64,000 bases of DNA, from positions 1,054,001-1,118,000 of the forward strand of contig OY762824.1 in the NCBI GenBank assembly GCA_963666465.1. Reading direction: 5' to 3'. The position numbers were made by a program, and so were the translations under genes. The DNA is from VXYL01 sp963666465 (GTDB taxonomy: Bacteria; Pseudomonadota; Gammaproteobacteria; Pseudomonadales; Azotimanducaceae). This document shows positions 34,332 to 41,873 of this stretch, in pieces (the stretch's first letter is position 1; each line of letters starts with the position of its first letter). Under the pieces are notes generated by a model that saw nothing but the letters and a program-made list of their open reading frames with translations, was not told the DNA's origin and searched no databases.

Positions 34332-35522
34332 GTGGGATGGTCCGTCAACCGCCCCACGGGGCTCACGCATTACCGGCCGGGGCTGGCGACACCCGGCTAT
34401 ACGCTGTTCACGCCACATGGCGGCGATTCTGCGTGGCTCATCGACATCCACGGACAGGTGGTGCATCGCTGGCGGTTCGAGCACATTCGGCCCGGCCATG
34501 GGCGGCTGCTCGCGAACGGGAACCTCTTGATGACCGGGGCCGATCCCGACCAGCCCATGCGTCGCGACGCGAAGCCGAACGCGCCGCCGCCACCATTCGA
34601 GGAGCGCGTGAAGATGCTCGGCGGCTACCACACCACCATCTGCGAGGTGGATTGGGACGGCAACGTGGTGTGGGAATACGTGAACGCCTACCAGCACCAC
34701 GATTTCTTTCGCTTCGACAACGGCAACATCATGGTGCCGGTGTGGATCGAGCTGTCGGAGGAGACGCAGCGCCAGGTGCGTGGCGGCCGTCGCCGCCAGC
34801 GGCGAGAGAAGCTGCCGCCCCTGATCGGCGACGATCTGGTGGAAATCGACCCCAGCGGCAAGGAAGTCCGCCGCATCCGGCTCTGGCAACTGATGGATCC
34901 GGTGCAAGACCCCATCCACCCCACCATCCGGCGCTGGGAATGGACCCACGTCAACGGCATCGACATCAACCCCGCCGGCGAGATCGTCTTCTCCGCTCGC
35001 CACATCGATCGGGTGGGCATCATCGACGCCGGCGGCAAGCTGAAGTGGAAGTTCGACCAGACCCACGGCCAGCACCAGCCCACCTGGGTACGCCCGGAAG
35101 GCGAGCACGACCGAACCAACGTGCTGGTGTTCGACAACGGCGATGCAGGTTCCCGTGTGGTCGAAATCGACCCCGACAAGAGCGAGATCGTCTGGAGCTA
35201 TCGGGGCCGGCCGCCGGCGCAGTTCTTCAGCGGCCACATCTCCGGCGCGGTGCAGCTGTGGTCGCGCAACGTGCTCGTCTGCGAGGGAACCAGCGGCCGC
35301 CTGTTCGAGGTCACCCGCGCCGGGGAGGTCGTGTGGGAGTGGATCAACCCCCTCCTCAACACCGACAGCCGCGGCGACCCCACGGTCAGCATCTACCGTG
35401 CGCACCGATACAGCGTGGACCATCCGGCCCTGGCGGGACGCGACTTGGACCCAGACCGCCACGGCAACATCAACCGACTGCACGGGCTACGGCAATCGCC
35501 ACCTGCGTTGCGTGGCGTGTGA
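34332..35522 (+). CDS. Arylsulfotransferase (ASST)-like beta-propeller protein
   Basis: 396 aa from GTG 34332, 8 nt after GAGGAGGG. Repeating propeller blades with 'G.vvhrW.fe', 'LLANGNLLM', 'VDWDGNVVWEYVNAYQHHDF', 'IDPSGKEVRRIRLWQ', 'HVNGIDINPAGEIVFSARHI' and 'VFEVTRAGEVVWEWINP'-like motifs; the His-rich YQHHDF and THVNGI regions match the ASST/Arylsulfotran_2 active site where a His takes the sulfate. No signal peptide is visible, unlike periplasmic AssT. Family enzymes move sulfate between phenols without PAPS. Mobile-element debris lies on both sides, suggesting acquisition or rearrangement. Confidence 0.82.
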   Translation: MGWSVNRPTGLTHYRPGLATPGYTLFTPHGGDSAWLIDIHGQVVHRWRFEHIRPGHGRLLANGNLLMTGADPDQPMRRDAKPNAPPPPFEERVKMLGGYHTTICEVDWDGNVVWEYVNAYQHHDFFRFDNGNIMVPVWIELSEETQRQVRGGRRRQRREKLPPLIGDDLVEIDPSGKEVRRIRLWQLMDPVQDPIHPTIRRWEWTHVNGIDINPAGEIVFSARHIDRVGIIDAGGKLKWKFDQTHGQHQPTWVRPEGEHDRTNVLVFDNGDAGSRVVEIDPDKSEIVWSYRGRPPAQFFSGHISGAVQLWSRNVLVCEGTSGRLFEVTRAGEVVWEWINPLLNTDSRGDPTVSIYRAHRYSVDHPALAGRDLDPDRHGNINRLHGLRQSPPALRGV

Positions 35523-35602
35523 GGCCAACGCGCCGAAGGGCGTCCCAATCGCGCTTCCTGACCGCTCAAACCGTTGGGCGACAAAAGCTGTTTAGCCTTC
35601 GG

Positions 35603-35855
35603 CCAGGCCGTGCGCGGCCCGGACTTCGAATCGGAAAGGATGCGCCTGCCCCTGATCCAGTCCCATTCCAGCCAGGAGATCTCGCCGAGGCGGCGGTCGG
35701 TCGGCATCAGCAGGCTGACGATGGGGCCACGGCAAGGGGACACCAGAACTCGTCGCGGGTCAGCATGGCATTGAGCCGGGCCATCTCGTCCACCGTCAGA
35801 AATTGCTCCATCGGCTTCATGCGGCAGCGCTTCGTGTTCCTGCATTGATAATCGT
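35603..35855 (-). pseudogene. Tyrosine recombinase (phage-type integrase) remnant
   Basis: Two frames together encode a recognisable integrase stretch: CRNTKRCRMKPMEQFLTVDE, MARLNAMLTRDEFWCPLAVA, then after a frame change IVSLLMPTDRRLGEISWLEW, DWIRGRRILSDSKSGPRTAW. This covers the end of the core-binding domain and the first catalytic-Arg region (normally 'LTGCRxGEI', here DRRLGEI). The second half with His-x-x-Arg and Tyr is absent. The remaining parts of the 35523-35990 gap show no gene. Confidence 0.8.
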
Positions 35856-35990
35856 TCTTTCCAAATATGCTCCATCTTAAGGGAGGCAAGCGCGCCCCGG
35901 GCACCTCAAGCAAGGCCAGAGCCTGCCCCGCCAGCAACTCGCGCGCGCCCTTGCACAGGAGGGCAAACACCCTCCCGCAAAAGCGGCCCC

Positions 35991-37646
35991 CTACCCGTTG
36001 CGCAGCACCTGCCCTGCACATGCCCCCGTGTGCTCGTCGTCGCGCAGGGTCACCTGGCCGTTGCAGATCGTGGCCTTGTAGCCCCGGGCGCGCTGCAGGA
36101 AGCGCGGAGCGCCGCCGGGGAAGTCATGCACGATATACGGCTGACGTTCCTCCAGGCGGTCCACGTCGAGCACGTTCACGTCCGCCCGCTTGCCCACCTG
36201 CAAGGTGCCCCGATCTGCCAGCCCCAGCACCCGAGCCGGTTCCGACGAGATGCGCCGCACCGCTTCCTCGATGGAGTAGGTGCCCTTGTCGCGGTGCCAG
36301 TGCGACAGCACGAAGGTGGCCCAGCCAGAGTCGATCATCTGGCTCACGTGGGCGCCAGCGTCGCCGAGACCCGGCATCGCCCAGTCCGTCGTGATCATCT
36401 GCTCGAGGTTGTCGAGGTTGACGTTGAAGCCGCGATGGTGGAACAGCACCTTGCCGCCGCTTTCGAGCGTCAGCCGCAGCCAGGCCTCCACCGGGTGTTC
36501 GCCGGCCGCGGCGGCAATGTCGAACAGGCTCTCGTAGCGCTCCTGCGTATAGCAAGGCCGCTCCGCGTCGCCCATCGGGTAGATCCGCCGCGCCGTCTTC
36601 AGCACCTGCTCGTTGACCGCCTCGTCGGCGCGCACCTCGTCCACGAGCCTGGCGCGCAAGTCCGCATCCCGAATGGCCGCCAGTCGCGCATCGAAGTCCA
36701 TCTTGCGCAGCTCGTTCCAGGAAGGCGTGCGCCAGAAGTTGTTGGTGGCGAGTCCGCCGACGCCGCCGCCGGAACGCGGCACGGTCACCGCAGTCACGTC
36801 CACGCCGGACGCTCGCATGGCACTCACCTTGCGGTCGAGCGCCTCGCGCTGCTCGCCGATGGCGCTGAACAGGATGCGGCTGCTCTGGCCTTCCTCGGCC
36901 AGGAGGTCCATTTCCTCCTCCACCTTGCCGAAGTTGGGCACCGTCTGCATGAGGCCACCTTCCTTGCCCACCGCCTTGGCGATGGCGAGGAGTTCCTCGC
37001 GGGAGGCGAAGGTGCCCGGAATGGGGCGCCGGTCCGGCAGCGTGTGCCCCGGGTGCCGGTTCACCGAGAAGCCGAGCGCGCCCTCTCGCACCGACTGACC
37101 GGCAACTTCGGCGATGCGCTCGATTTCCTCCGGCGTCGCCTGCTCCTCGATGGCGCGTTCGCCCATCACATAGAAGCGGGTGGCGCTGTGCCCGACCAGG
37201 CCGCAGACGTTGATCATGGGCTTCAGGCGCTCGATGGAGTCGAGGTAGCCGCCGTAGGACTCCCAGTCCCAGGGCAGGCCCGTGAGGATGGCGTGCTTCG
37301 GAATGTCCTCCACCGTCTCCATCATGCCGGCGAGGAACTCCCGGTCTTCGCGGCGGCAAGGCGCGAAGGTGACCCCGCAGTTGCCAAGCAGCGCCGTGGT
37401 GACGCCATGCCAGGTGACGGAGGTCATGTGCGGATCCCAGCCGATCTGGGCGTCGAGGTGCGTGTGCAAATCGACAAAGCCGGGTGTGACGGCGTGCCCG
37501 CGGGCGTCGATTTCCTCGCGCCCGGCGCCGGAAACCTCGCCCACGGCGGTGATGGTGTCGCCGTCGATGGCGATGTCGCCCTCGAACGGCGCGCTGCCGG
37601 CGCCGTCCACGACGGTGCCGTTGCGGACTACGAGATCGTGAGACAA
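35991..37646 (-). CDS. N-acyl-D-amino-acid deacylase / D-aminoacylase-type amidohydrolase
   Basis: 551 aa. MSHDLVVRNGTVVDGAGSAP opens the urease-fold beta sandwich, followed by the metal motif PGFVDLHTHLDAQIGWDPHM, GNCGVTFAPCRREDREFL (Cys ligand typical of D-aminoacylases), GFSVNRHPGHT, HHRGFNVNLDN and GLGDAGAHVSQM (Asp/His), and the C-terminal LGLADRGTLQVGKRADVNVL. The enzymes hydrolyse N-acyl D-amino acids or related amides. A shared operon with neighbours is unlikely: a 158-nt gap separates it from the next minus-strand gene. Confidence 0.87.
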   Translation of the reverse strand: MSHDLVVRNGTVVDGAGSAPFEGDIAIDGDTITAVGEVSGAGREEIDARGHAVTPGFVDLHTHLDAQIGWDPHMTSVTWHGVTTALLGNCGVTFAPCRREDREFLAGMMETVEDIPKHAILTGLPWDWESYGGYLDSIERLKPMINVCGLVGHSATRFYVMGERAIEEQATPEEIERIAEVAGQSVREGALGFSVNRHPGHTLPDRRPIPGTFASREELLAIAKAVGKEGGLMQTVPNFGKVEEEMDLLAEEGQSSRILFSAIGEQREALDRKVSAMRASGVDVTAVTVPRSGGGVGGLATNNFWRTPSWNELRKMDFDARLAAIRDADLRARLVDEVRADEAVNEQVLKTARRIYPMGDAERPCYTQERYESLFDIAAAAGEHPVEAWLRLTLESGGKVLFHHRGFNVNLDNLEQMITTDWAMPGLGDAGAHVSQMIDSGWATFVLSHWHRDKGTYSIEEAVRRISSEPARVLGLADRGTLQVGKRADVNVLDVDRLEERQPYIVHDFPGGAPRFLQRARGYKATICNGQVTLRDDEHTGACAGQVLRNG

Positions 37647-37804
37647 GGTGGCCTACCCCTCAAGAATGTTTGGTGGTGCAAGAGTCTGCGCCGACGACAG
37701 CGCAAGGTCAAACCGCCGCTCACAGGGGGTGCTGCCATTGAGCGACGACCATACGCGGCGTTACCCGCCGCTTGCGGCGGCGCCCATCAAGCGCCGGAAC
37801 CTCC

Positions 37805-38089
37805 CTATCCCCCCCGAAGCCCCTTCCCCCGTCGTCGTGCGTGGTTGCGCATCCATCGCCTTACGCGACGCCTCGACCACGGGATGTCGAGGGCGATGAA
37901 GGCGATGCCCAAGGGGAGCATCCAGATGCCGAGTATCGGCAGGAACCAGAGCACGCCGCCGCACAGAAACAGCACCCCAAGCAGAGAGCGGATGCCCGGC
38001 GGCACGCGACGGTCTCCCCAAACGAGGCCCCGATAGACGGCTTCGCGGGCGCGTTCGCGCCAGCCGGGGGCCCGTTCGGAATCGCTCAC
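37805..38089 (-). CDS. Small membrane protein coupled to the MBL hydrolase gene
   Basis: 94 aa from GTG 38089, overlapping the MBL gene stop by 4 nt (GTGA). Arg-rich N-terminus (SDSERAPGWRERAREAVYRG), a hydrophobic span of about 35 residues (LLGVLFLCGGVLWFLPILGI then MLPLGIAFIALDIP), long enough for two helices, and a very basic C-terminus (RRRVRRWMRNHARRRGKG). Topology would place both ends in the cytoplasm. The function is unknown; the coupling suggests a link with the upstream hydrolase. Confidence 0.65.
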   Translation of the reverse strand: MSDSERAPGWRERAREAVYRGLVWGDRRVPPGIRSLLGVLFLCGGVLWFLPILGIWMLPLGIAFIALDIPWSRRRVRRWMRNHARRRGKGLRGG

Positions 38090-39213
38090 ACCATGATCGG
38101 TCGGTCGTCCGGCGCGTCGTGCTGGCCCGGATGCGCCCGTCGCTTGAGATCCGGGTCCACCGAACGGAACCAGAAACGGCCGTCCTCGCCCTCGCTCCGC
38201 TGCAGCCGGTTGCGGTGCATCAGCAGATGGCAGTGGGCGATGGCCTCGCCGAGCGCCATCATCATCTGGCGGGCGTCCAGGCGGCGCTTGAAGAGAACGG
38301 GCAGGAGGTCCTTGGCCGTCTGCGGCTCGTCCTGGCAGGTCTCTTCGATGGCCAGCATCCGGTCCTCGTGATGGGCGATGAGGTCCCGCAGGCGCTCGCG
38401 CACGCCATAGAACGGCAGGTTGTGCGCCGGCAGCACGAGGGTCTTCTCCGGCGTGTCGAGAAAGCGGTCGTGCGACTCCATCCAGTCCTTGAGCGGATTG
38501 GCTTCCGGCTCGGTGGCGTGGACGCTGACGTTGCTGGTGATGACCGGCAGGATCTGGTCGCCGGAGATCATCACCCCAAGACTGCGGCAGTGCAGGCAGG
38601 CGTGTTCCGGCGAGTGGCCAGAGCCCACCTCCACATGCCAGTCGTGCTCGCCGATGGTGAGCATGTCGCCGTGCTGCAGGCGTTGATAGCCAGCCGGGAA
38701 CGACGCCGGCATGGTCATGCTGGACGCCTTGGCCTGCGCCGTGGACGAACGCGACTCCCACATCGCCTGCATCCGCTGCATGTAGTCGGACGGCATCCCG
38801 TAGCGGTGGTAGAACTGCTCGCCGAGCCAGCCGGAGCTGCGCGAGGACGGTCCCATGGTCGCGAACGAGCGCGCCTGGTAGTACTCCGCGCGGGTCATGT
38901 AGAGCGGACAGCGGAAGTGATCCGTGATCGCTCCGGCCTGGCCGATGTGATCCGGGTGCATGTGCGTGCAGATGACGCCCTTCACCGGCTTGCCCTTGAG
39001 CTCGGTGTCGAAGATGCGCTGCCAGAGCTCCCGCGTCTCGGTGTTGCCGAGGCCCGTGTCCACCGCGAACCAGCCGTCGGCGTCCTCGATCAGATAGAGG
39101 TTGATGTGGGTGAGCGACCCGCCCATGGGCATGGTCAGCCAGCGCACGCCTTCGACCAGCTCGATGGTCGTGCCGGTGGCGGGATGAGAGTCGTAGGGGT
39201 ATTGAAGTGCCAT
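38086..39213 (-). CDS. MBL-fold metallo-hydrolase
   Basis: 375 aa from MALQYPYDSHPATGTTIELV. The metal motif THMHPDH is at 83-89 (HxHxDH), with further ligands in VEVGSGHSPEHACLHC (His), MISGDQILP (Asp) and VLPAHNLPF (His). A helical C-terminal domain after residue 290 (ERLRDLIAHHEDRMLAIEE) is that of the lactamase_B plus 'BLACT_WH'-like group to which LACTB2 relatives belong. Likely a cytosolic esterase or thioesterase. Its last bases overlap the small membrane-protein gene. Confidence 0.85.
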   Translation of the reverse strand: MALQYPYDSHPATGTTIELVEGVRWLTMPMGGSLTHINLYLIEDADGWFAVDTGLGNTETRELWQRIFDTELKGKPVKGVICTHMHPDHIGQAGAITDHFRCPLYMTRAEYYQARSFATMGPSSRSSGWLGEQFYHRYGMPSDYMQRMQAMWESRSSTAQAKASSMTMPASFPAGYQRLQHGDMLTIGEHDWHVEVGSGHSPEHACLHCRSLGVMISGDQILPVITSNVSVHATEPEANPLKDWMESHDRFLDTPEKTLVLPAHNLPFYGVRERLRDLIAHHEDRMLAIEETCQDEPQTAKDLLPVLFKRRLDARQMMMALGEAIAHCHLLMHRNRLQRSEGEDGRFWFRSVDPDLKRRAHPGQHDAPDDRPIMV

Positions 39214-39321
39214 TCGCCGGATTATACGGGGATGCGCCGCTCGGTTGCTTTGCAGTATGGTTAGCCGCTTTGCGGCGGGCACACCCGCCACTTGCGACGA
39301 AGAGAAGGGGAGGGAAACGCC

Positions 39322-40578
39322 ATGCCGATGAATGTGAAGCCGGTGCCGACGCTGGACGACGAGGTGAACGAGGTTCGGCTTGGCACCGCCGAGATCGTCA
39401 ATCAGGAGATCCTGCCGAACGAGAACATGCTCTATGGCTGGCGCGCTGACGGTGGCAGGCCGTCCGAGACGCAGATCAAGGAAGCCCGGGAAGTGCGGGC
39501 GCACGTGCAGAACGTGGTCAAGAAGGCGAAGCTGTGGGCGCCGCACCTGCCGCCGGAGTTCGGCGGCATGGGGCTTTCCTTCATGCAGCACGCCTACATG
39601 AACGAGGTGCTTGCCTACAGTCCCGGCGCCGCGTCGCTGTTCGGGGTGGTGGCGCCCAACTCCGGCAACCAGAAGATCCTGCTCAAGTACGGCACCCAAG
39701 AGCAGCATGAGAAGTGGCTGATCCCTCTCACCGAAGGGCGGATGCAGTCCGGCTTCTCCATGACCGAGCCGCACAACGCCGGCTCCGACCCTCGCTCCAT
39801 CCAGACCCGCGCCGTGCTCGATGGCGACGAATGGGTCATCAACGGCCACAAGTGGTTCACCTCCAACGGCCACGCGGCGGATTTCTACATCGTCATGTGC
39901 CGCACGGCGGACCCGGACGACCCCGGCGGCGCCAACGAGAAGATGACCCAGATCATCGTGCCGAGGAAGACGCCCGGCGTGAACATCGTTCGCGGCGTTC
40001 CGGTGTGGGGCAAGGCGTCAAGCCACTGCGAGATCATCTACGACAACGTGCGGGTGCCGAAGTCGAACCAGCTCGGCGGCACGGGAACGGGGCACCAGGC
40101 GGCGCAGGATCGGCTCGGCGCGGGACGCATCTACCACTGCATGAACTCGGTGGGATCCATGTGGCGCTGCTTCGACCTGATGGTGGATCGCATCATGAAC
40201 CGCGAGGTTCACGGCGGCGAGAAGCTCGAGGACAAGCAGTTCATGCAGGGCTTCATCGCCGACTCCTACATGGACATCCAGTCGTCGCGCCTGATGGTGG
40301 TGGACTGCGCCATGAAGATGGAGGAAGGGGCGGATTCGCGCACCGACATCTCCTCGATCAAGGTCTATGTGCCGAACGCCTACCACCGGGTGGTGGACCG
40401 CGCCATTCAGGTACACGGCGCCGCCGGGGTCTCCGGCGACTTCCCGTTCGCCGGCATGTACGAAGGCGCCCGAACCTTGCGCATCGCCGACGGACCGGAC
40501 GAGGTGCATCGCATCCTGATCGCCAAGAACGTCCTGCGCCGCTATCACGCTGGCGAGTCCTGGGACTTTGGCAACTGA
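39322..40578 (+). CDS. Acyl-CoA dehydrogenase
   Basis: 418 aa from ATG 39322 after AAGGGGAGGG. APHLPPEFGGMGLSFMQHAY, QSGFSMTEPHNAGSDPRSIQ (FAD/substrate loop), WVINGHKWFTSNGHAADFYI, and C-terminal QVHGAAGVSGDFPFAGMYEG, ARTLRIADGPDEVHRILIA. The usual catalytic Glu/Asp region near DGPDEVH is intact. FAD enzyme oxidising an acyl-CoA to enoyl-CoA; with ETF as electron acceptor. It precedes a hydratase gene by 24 nt and they probably form an operon; the acyl substrate cannot be told. Confidence 0.88.
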   Translation: MPMNVKPVPTLDDEVNEVRLGTAEIVNQEILPNENMLYGWRADGGRPSETQIKEAREVRAHVQNVVKKAKLWAPHLPPEFGGMGLSFMQHAYMNEVLAYSPGAASLFGVVAPNSGNQKILLKYGTQEQHEKWLIPLTEGRMQSGFSMTEPHNAGSDPRSIQTRAVLDGDEWVINGHKWFTSNGHAADFYIVMCRTADPDDPGGANEKMTQIIVPRKTPGVNIVRGVPVWGKASSHCEIIYDNVRVPKSNQLGGTGTGHQAAQDRLGAGRIYHCMNSVGSMWRCFDLMVDRIMNREVHGGEKLEDKQFMQGFIADSYMDIQSSRLMVVDCAMKMEEGADSRTDISSIKVYVPNAYHRVVDRAIQVHGAAGVSGDFPFAGMYEGARTLRIADGPDEVHRILIAKNVLRRYHAGESWDFGN

Positions 40579-40602
40579 CAGGCAGACGGGGAGCGAAAAA
40601 CC

Positions 40603-41307
40603 ATGCAGCAGCTTGCACAATTGATGGCGGCGGCCATCCGCGCCGGCGAACCCCTGCCAAAGATGCCCGCGGGCTTGAGCCTCGACGACGCCTACGCCTT
40701 GCAGAAGGATGTCGTCGCCGAAGTCGCGAGCGGCGACGTGGCGGGCCTCAAGGCGGGCATGACGGCGCCCGCCGGCCAGCAGGCGTTCGGCCTCACGCAT
40801 CCGCTCGTCGGCAGCCTCTACGGCGCCGGCAGACTCGAACCCGGGGTGTCGTTCGAGAGCGCCCCCGGCGTCAGCCTCGAATGTGAGATCGGCATCGTCG
40901 TGGACGCCAATGGCGAACCGAAGACCGCCGGCCCGGTCATCGAGGTGCCACGCATGGCATTCGCCGACGAAGCCGACCGCAACGGCGCCAACCTCACCGC
41001 CTGCAACATCGCCGCCGACCGTTACATCGTCGGCGAACAGCAGCCGCTCAGGGACTCCTACGGCGACATTCAGGTGACCCTTGCCCGCGATGGCGAGCAA
41101 GTCACGACCGCCCCCGCAACCGACGCCCTGGGCGGCCCCCACGCGGCCCTTGCGTGGATGCTGAACGAAGCCAGGGCCCGCGGCCTCGAAATCGAGGACG
41201 GCATGCTCCTCATCACCGGCGCCTGCGGCGGCATCCACCCGGCGGCCCCGGGCCACTACGTCGCCGACTACGGCTCCTTCGGCAGCATCGAGTTCACGGT
41301 AACGTAG
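40603..41307 (+). CDS. 2-keto-4-pentenoate hydratase-like protein
   Basis: 234 aa, FAH-superfamily hydratase/decarboxylase (MhpD/DmpE/DmpH group). LDDAYALQKDVVAEVASGDV, AGLKAGMT (substrate loop, usually GxKiG), SLECEIGIVVDANGEPKTAG (metal Glu residues), and the closing DYGSFGSIEFTVT. Family enzymes hydrate 2-oxo-pentenoates or decarboxylate oxalocrotonate in aromatic meta-cleavage. The other meta-pathway genes are not in the window, so the physiological substrate is open. Downstream of the acyl-CoA dehydrogenase, same strand. Confidence 0.8.
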   Translation: MQQLAQLMAAAIRAGEPLPKMPAGLSLDDAYALQKDVVAEVASGDVAGLKAGMTAPAGQQAFGLTHPLVGSLYGAGRLEPGVSFESAPGVSLECEIGIVVDANGEPKTAGPVIEVPRMAFADEADRNGANLTACNIAADRYIVGEQQPLRDSYGDIQVTLARDGEQVTTAPATDALGGPHAALAWMLNEARARGLEIEDGMLLITGACGGIHPAAPGHYVADYGSFGSIEFTVT

Positions 41308-41316
41308 GCCCATGTC

Positions 41317-41375
41317 CTGTCACCTCCCTCCGGGGGGAGTCGAGAAACCGCCAGGTTCCTCAAAGGCGGGCCGCC
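41317..41375. repeat. Dispersed repeat R4 copy
   Basis: CTCCCTCCGGGGGGAGTCGAG followed by AAACCGCCAGGTTCCTC, ten bases after the hydratase stop and before the converging DUF2784 stop. A closely similar arrangement (GTCACTCCCTCC...GAGTCGAGGAACCGCCAGG) is at 49973-50035. Confidence 0.65.
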
Positions 41376-41403
41376 TCCGCAGCCGCGACAATGCGAACCT
41401 GGA

Positions 41404-41775
41404 TCAGCGGTTCGCGCCCGACCGACGCCGTCGCCAGACCATCCAATATGCCGCCACGTTGATCGCCAGCAACCCCGCAACGAGGGGCCAGCGCAGGGCC
41501 GGCAGCGCTTCGGGATACAGCACGGGGATCAGGTAGCGGTCCACGAATCCGCCTGCGTATCCAGCCTCCCCGCCGCCAACACGGAGCGCATTCTCCAGAT
41601 GCGTCAACGGGCAGATCCAGCCGAACGCCTCCACCGCCGCGGCCCAGGCAAGCGCCGGCAAGTGCAGCCACAGCATCCTGGGCCAGCGCAGCACCGTGAG
41701 GCCGCCCAGTACCGCGAAGGCAACGAATGCGAGGTGTGCCACGACGGCGATGTCGGCGAGTGTCTTGTAGAGCAT
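41404..41775 (-). CDS. DUF2784 family membrane protein
   Basis: 123 aa from MLYKTLADIAVVAHLAFVAF. Four hydrophobic helices: about 6-27, 35-53 (LWLHLPALAWAAAVEAFGWI), 78-88 and 96-113. The motif 'CPLTHLENALR..gge.gY.ggFvdrYLiPvLYP' is the DUF2784 signature. Members are small inner-membrane proteins of unknown function. The 123-nt space upstream contains a divergent start toward the CoA-transferase gene. Confidence 0.88.
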   Translation of the reverse strand: MLYKTLADIAVVAHLAFVAFAVLGGLTVLRWPRMLWLHLPALAWAAAVEAFGWICPLTHLENALRVGGGEAGYAGGFVDRYLIPVLYPEALPALRWPLVAGLLAINVAAYWMVWRRRRSGANR

Positions 41776-41873
41776 GTCGAGGCTTGTCTGCCGCCTTGCT
41801 TCGCACCACGGAAGCGCAACCAAGGAAGCTGTCGAGGGAGCTATAGTGCGCCGGTTCAGTCAACGGAGCCCCC

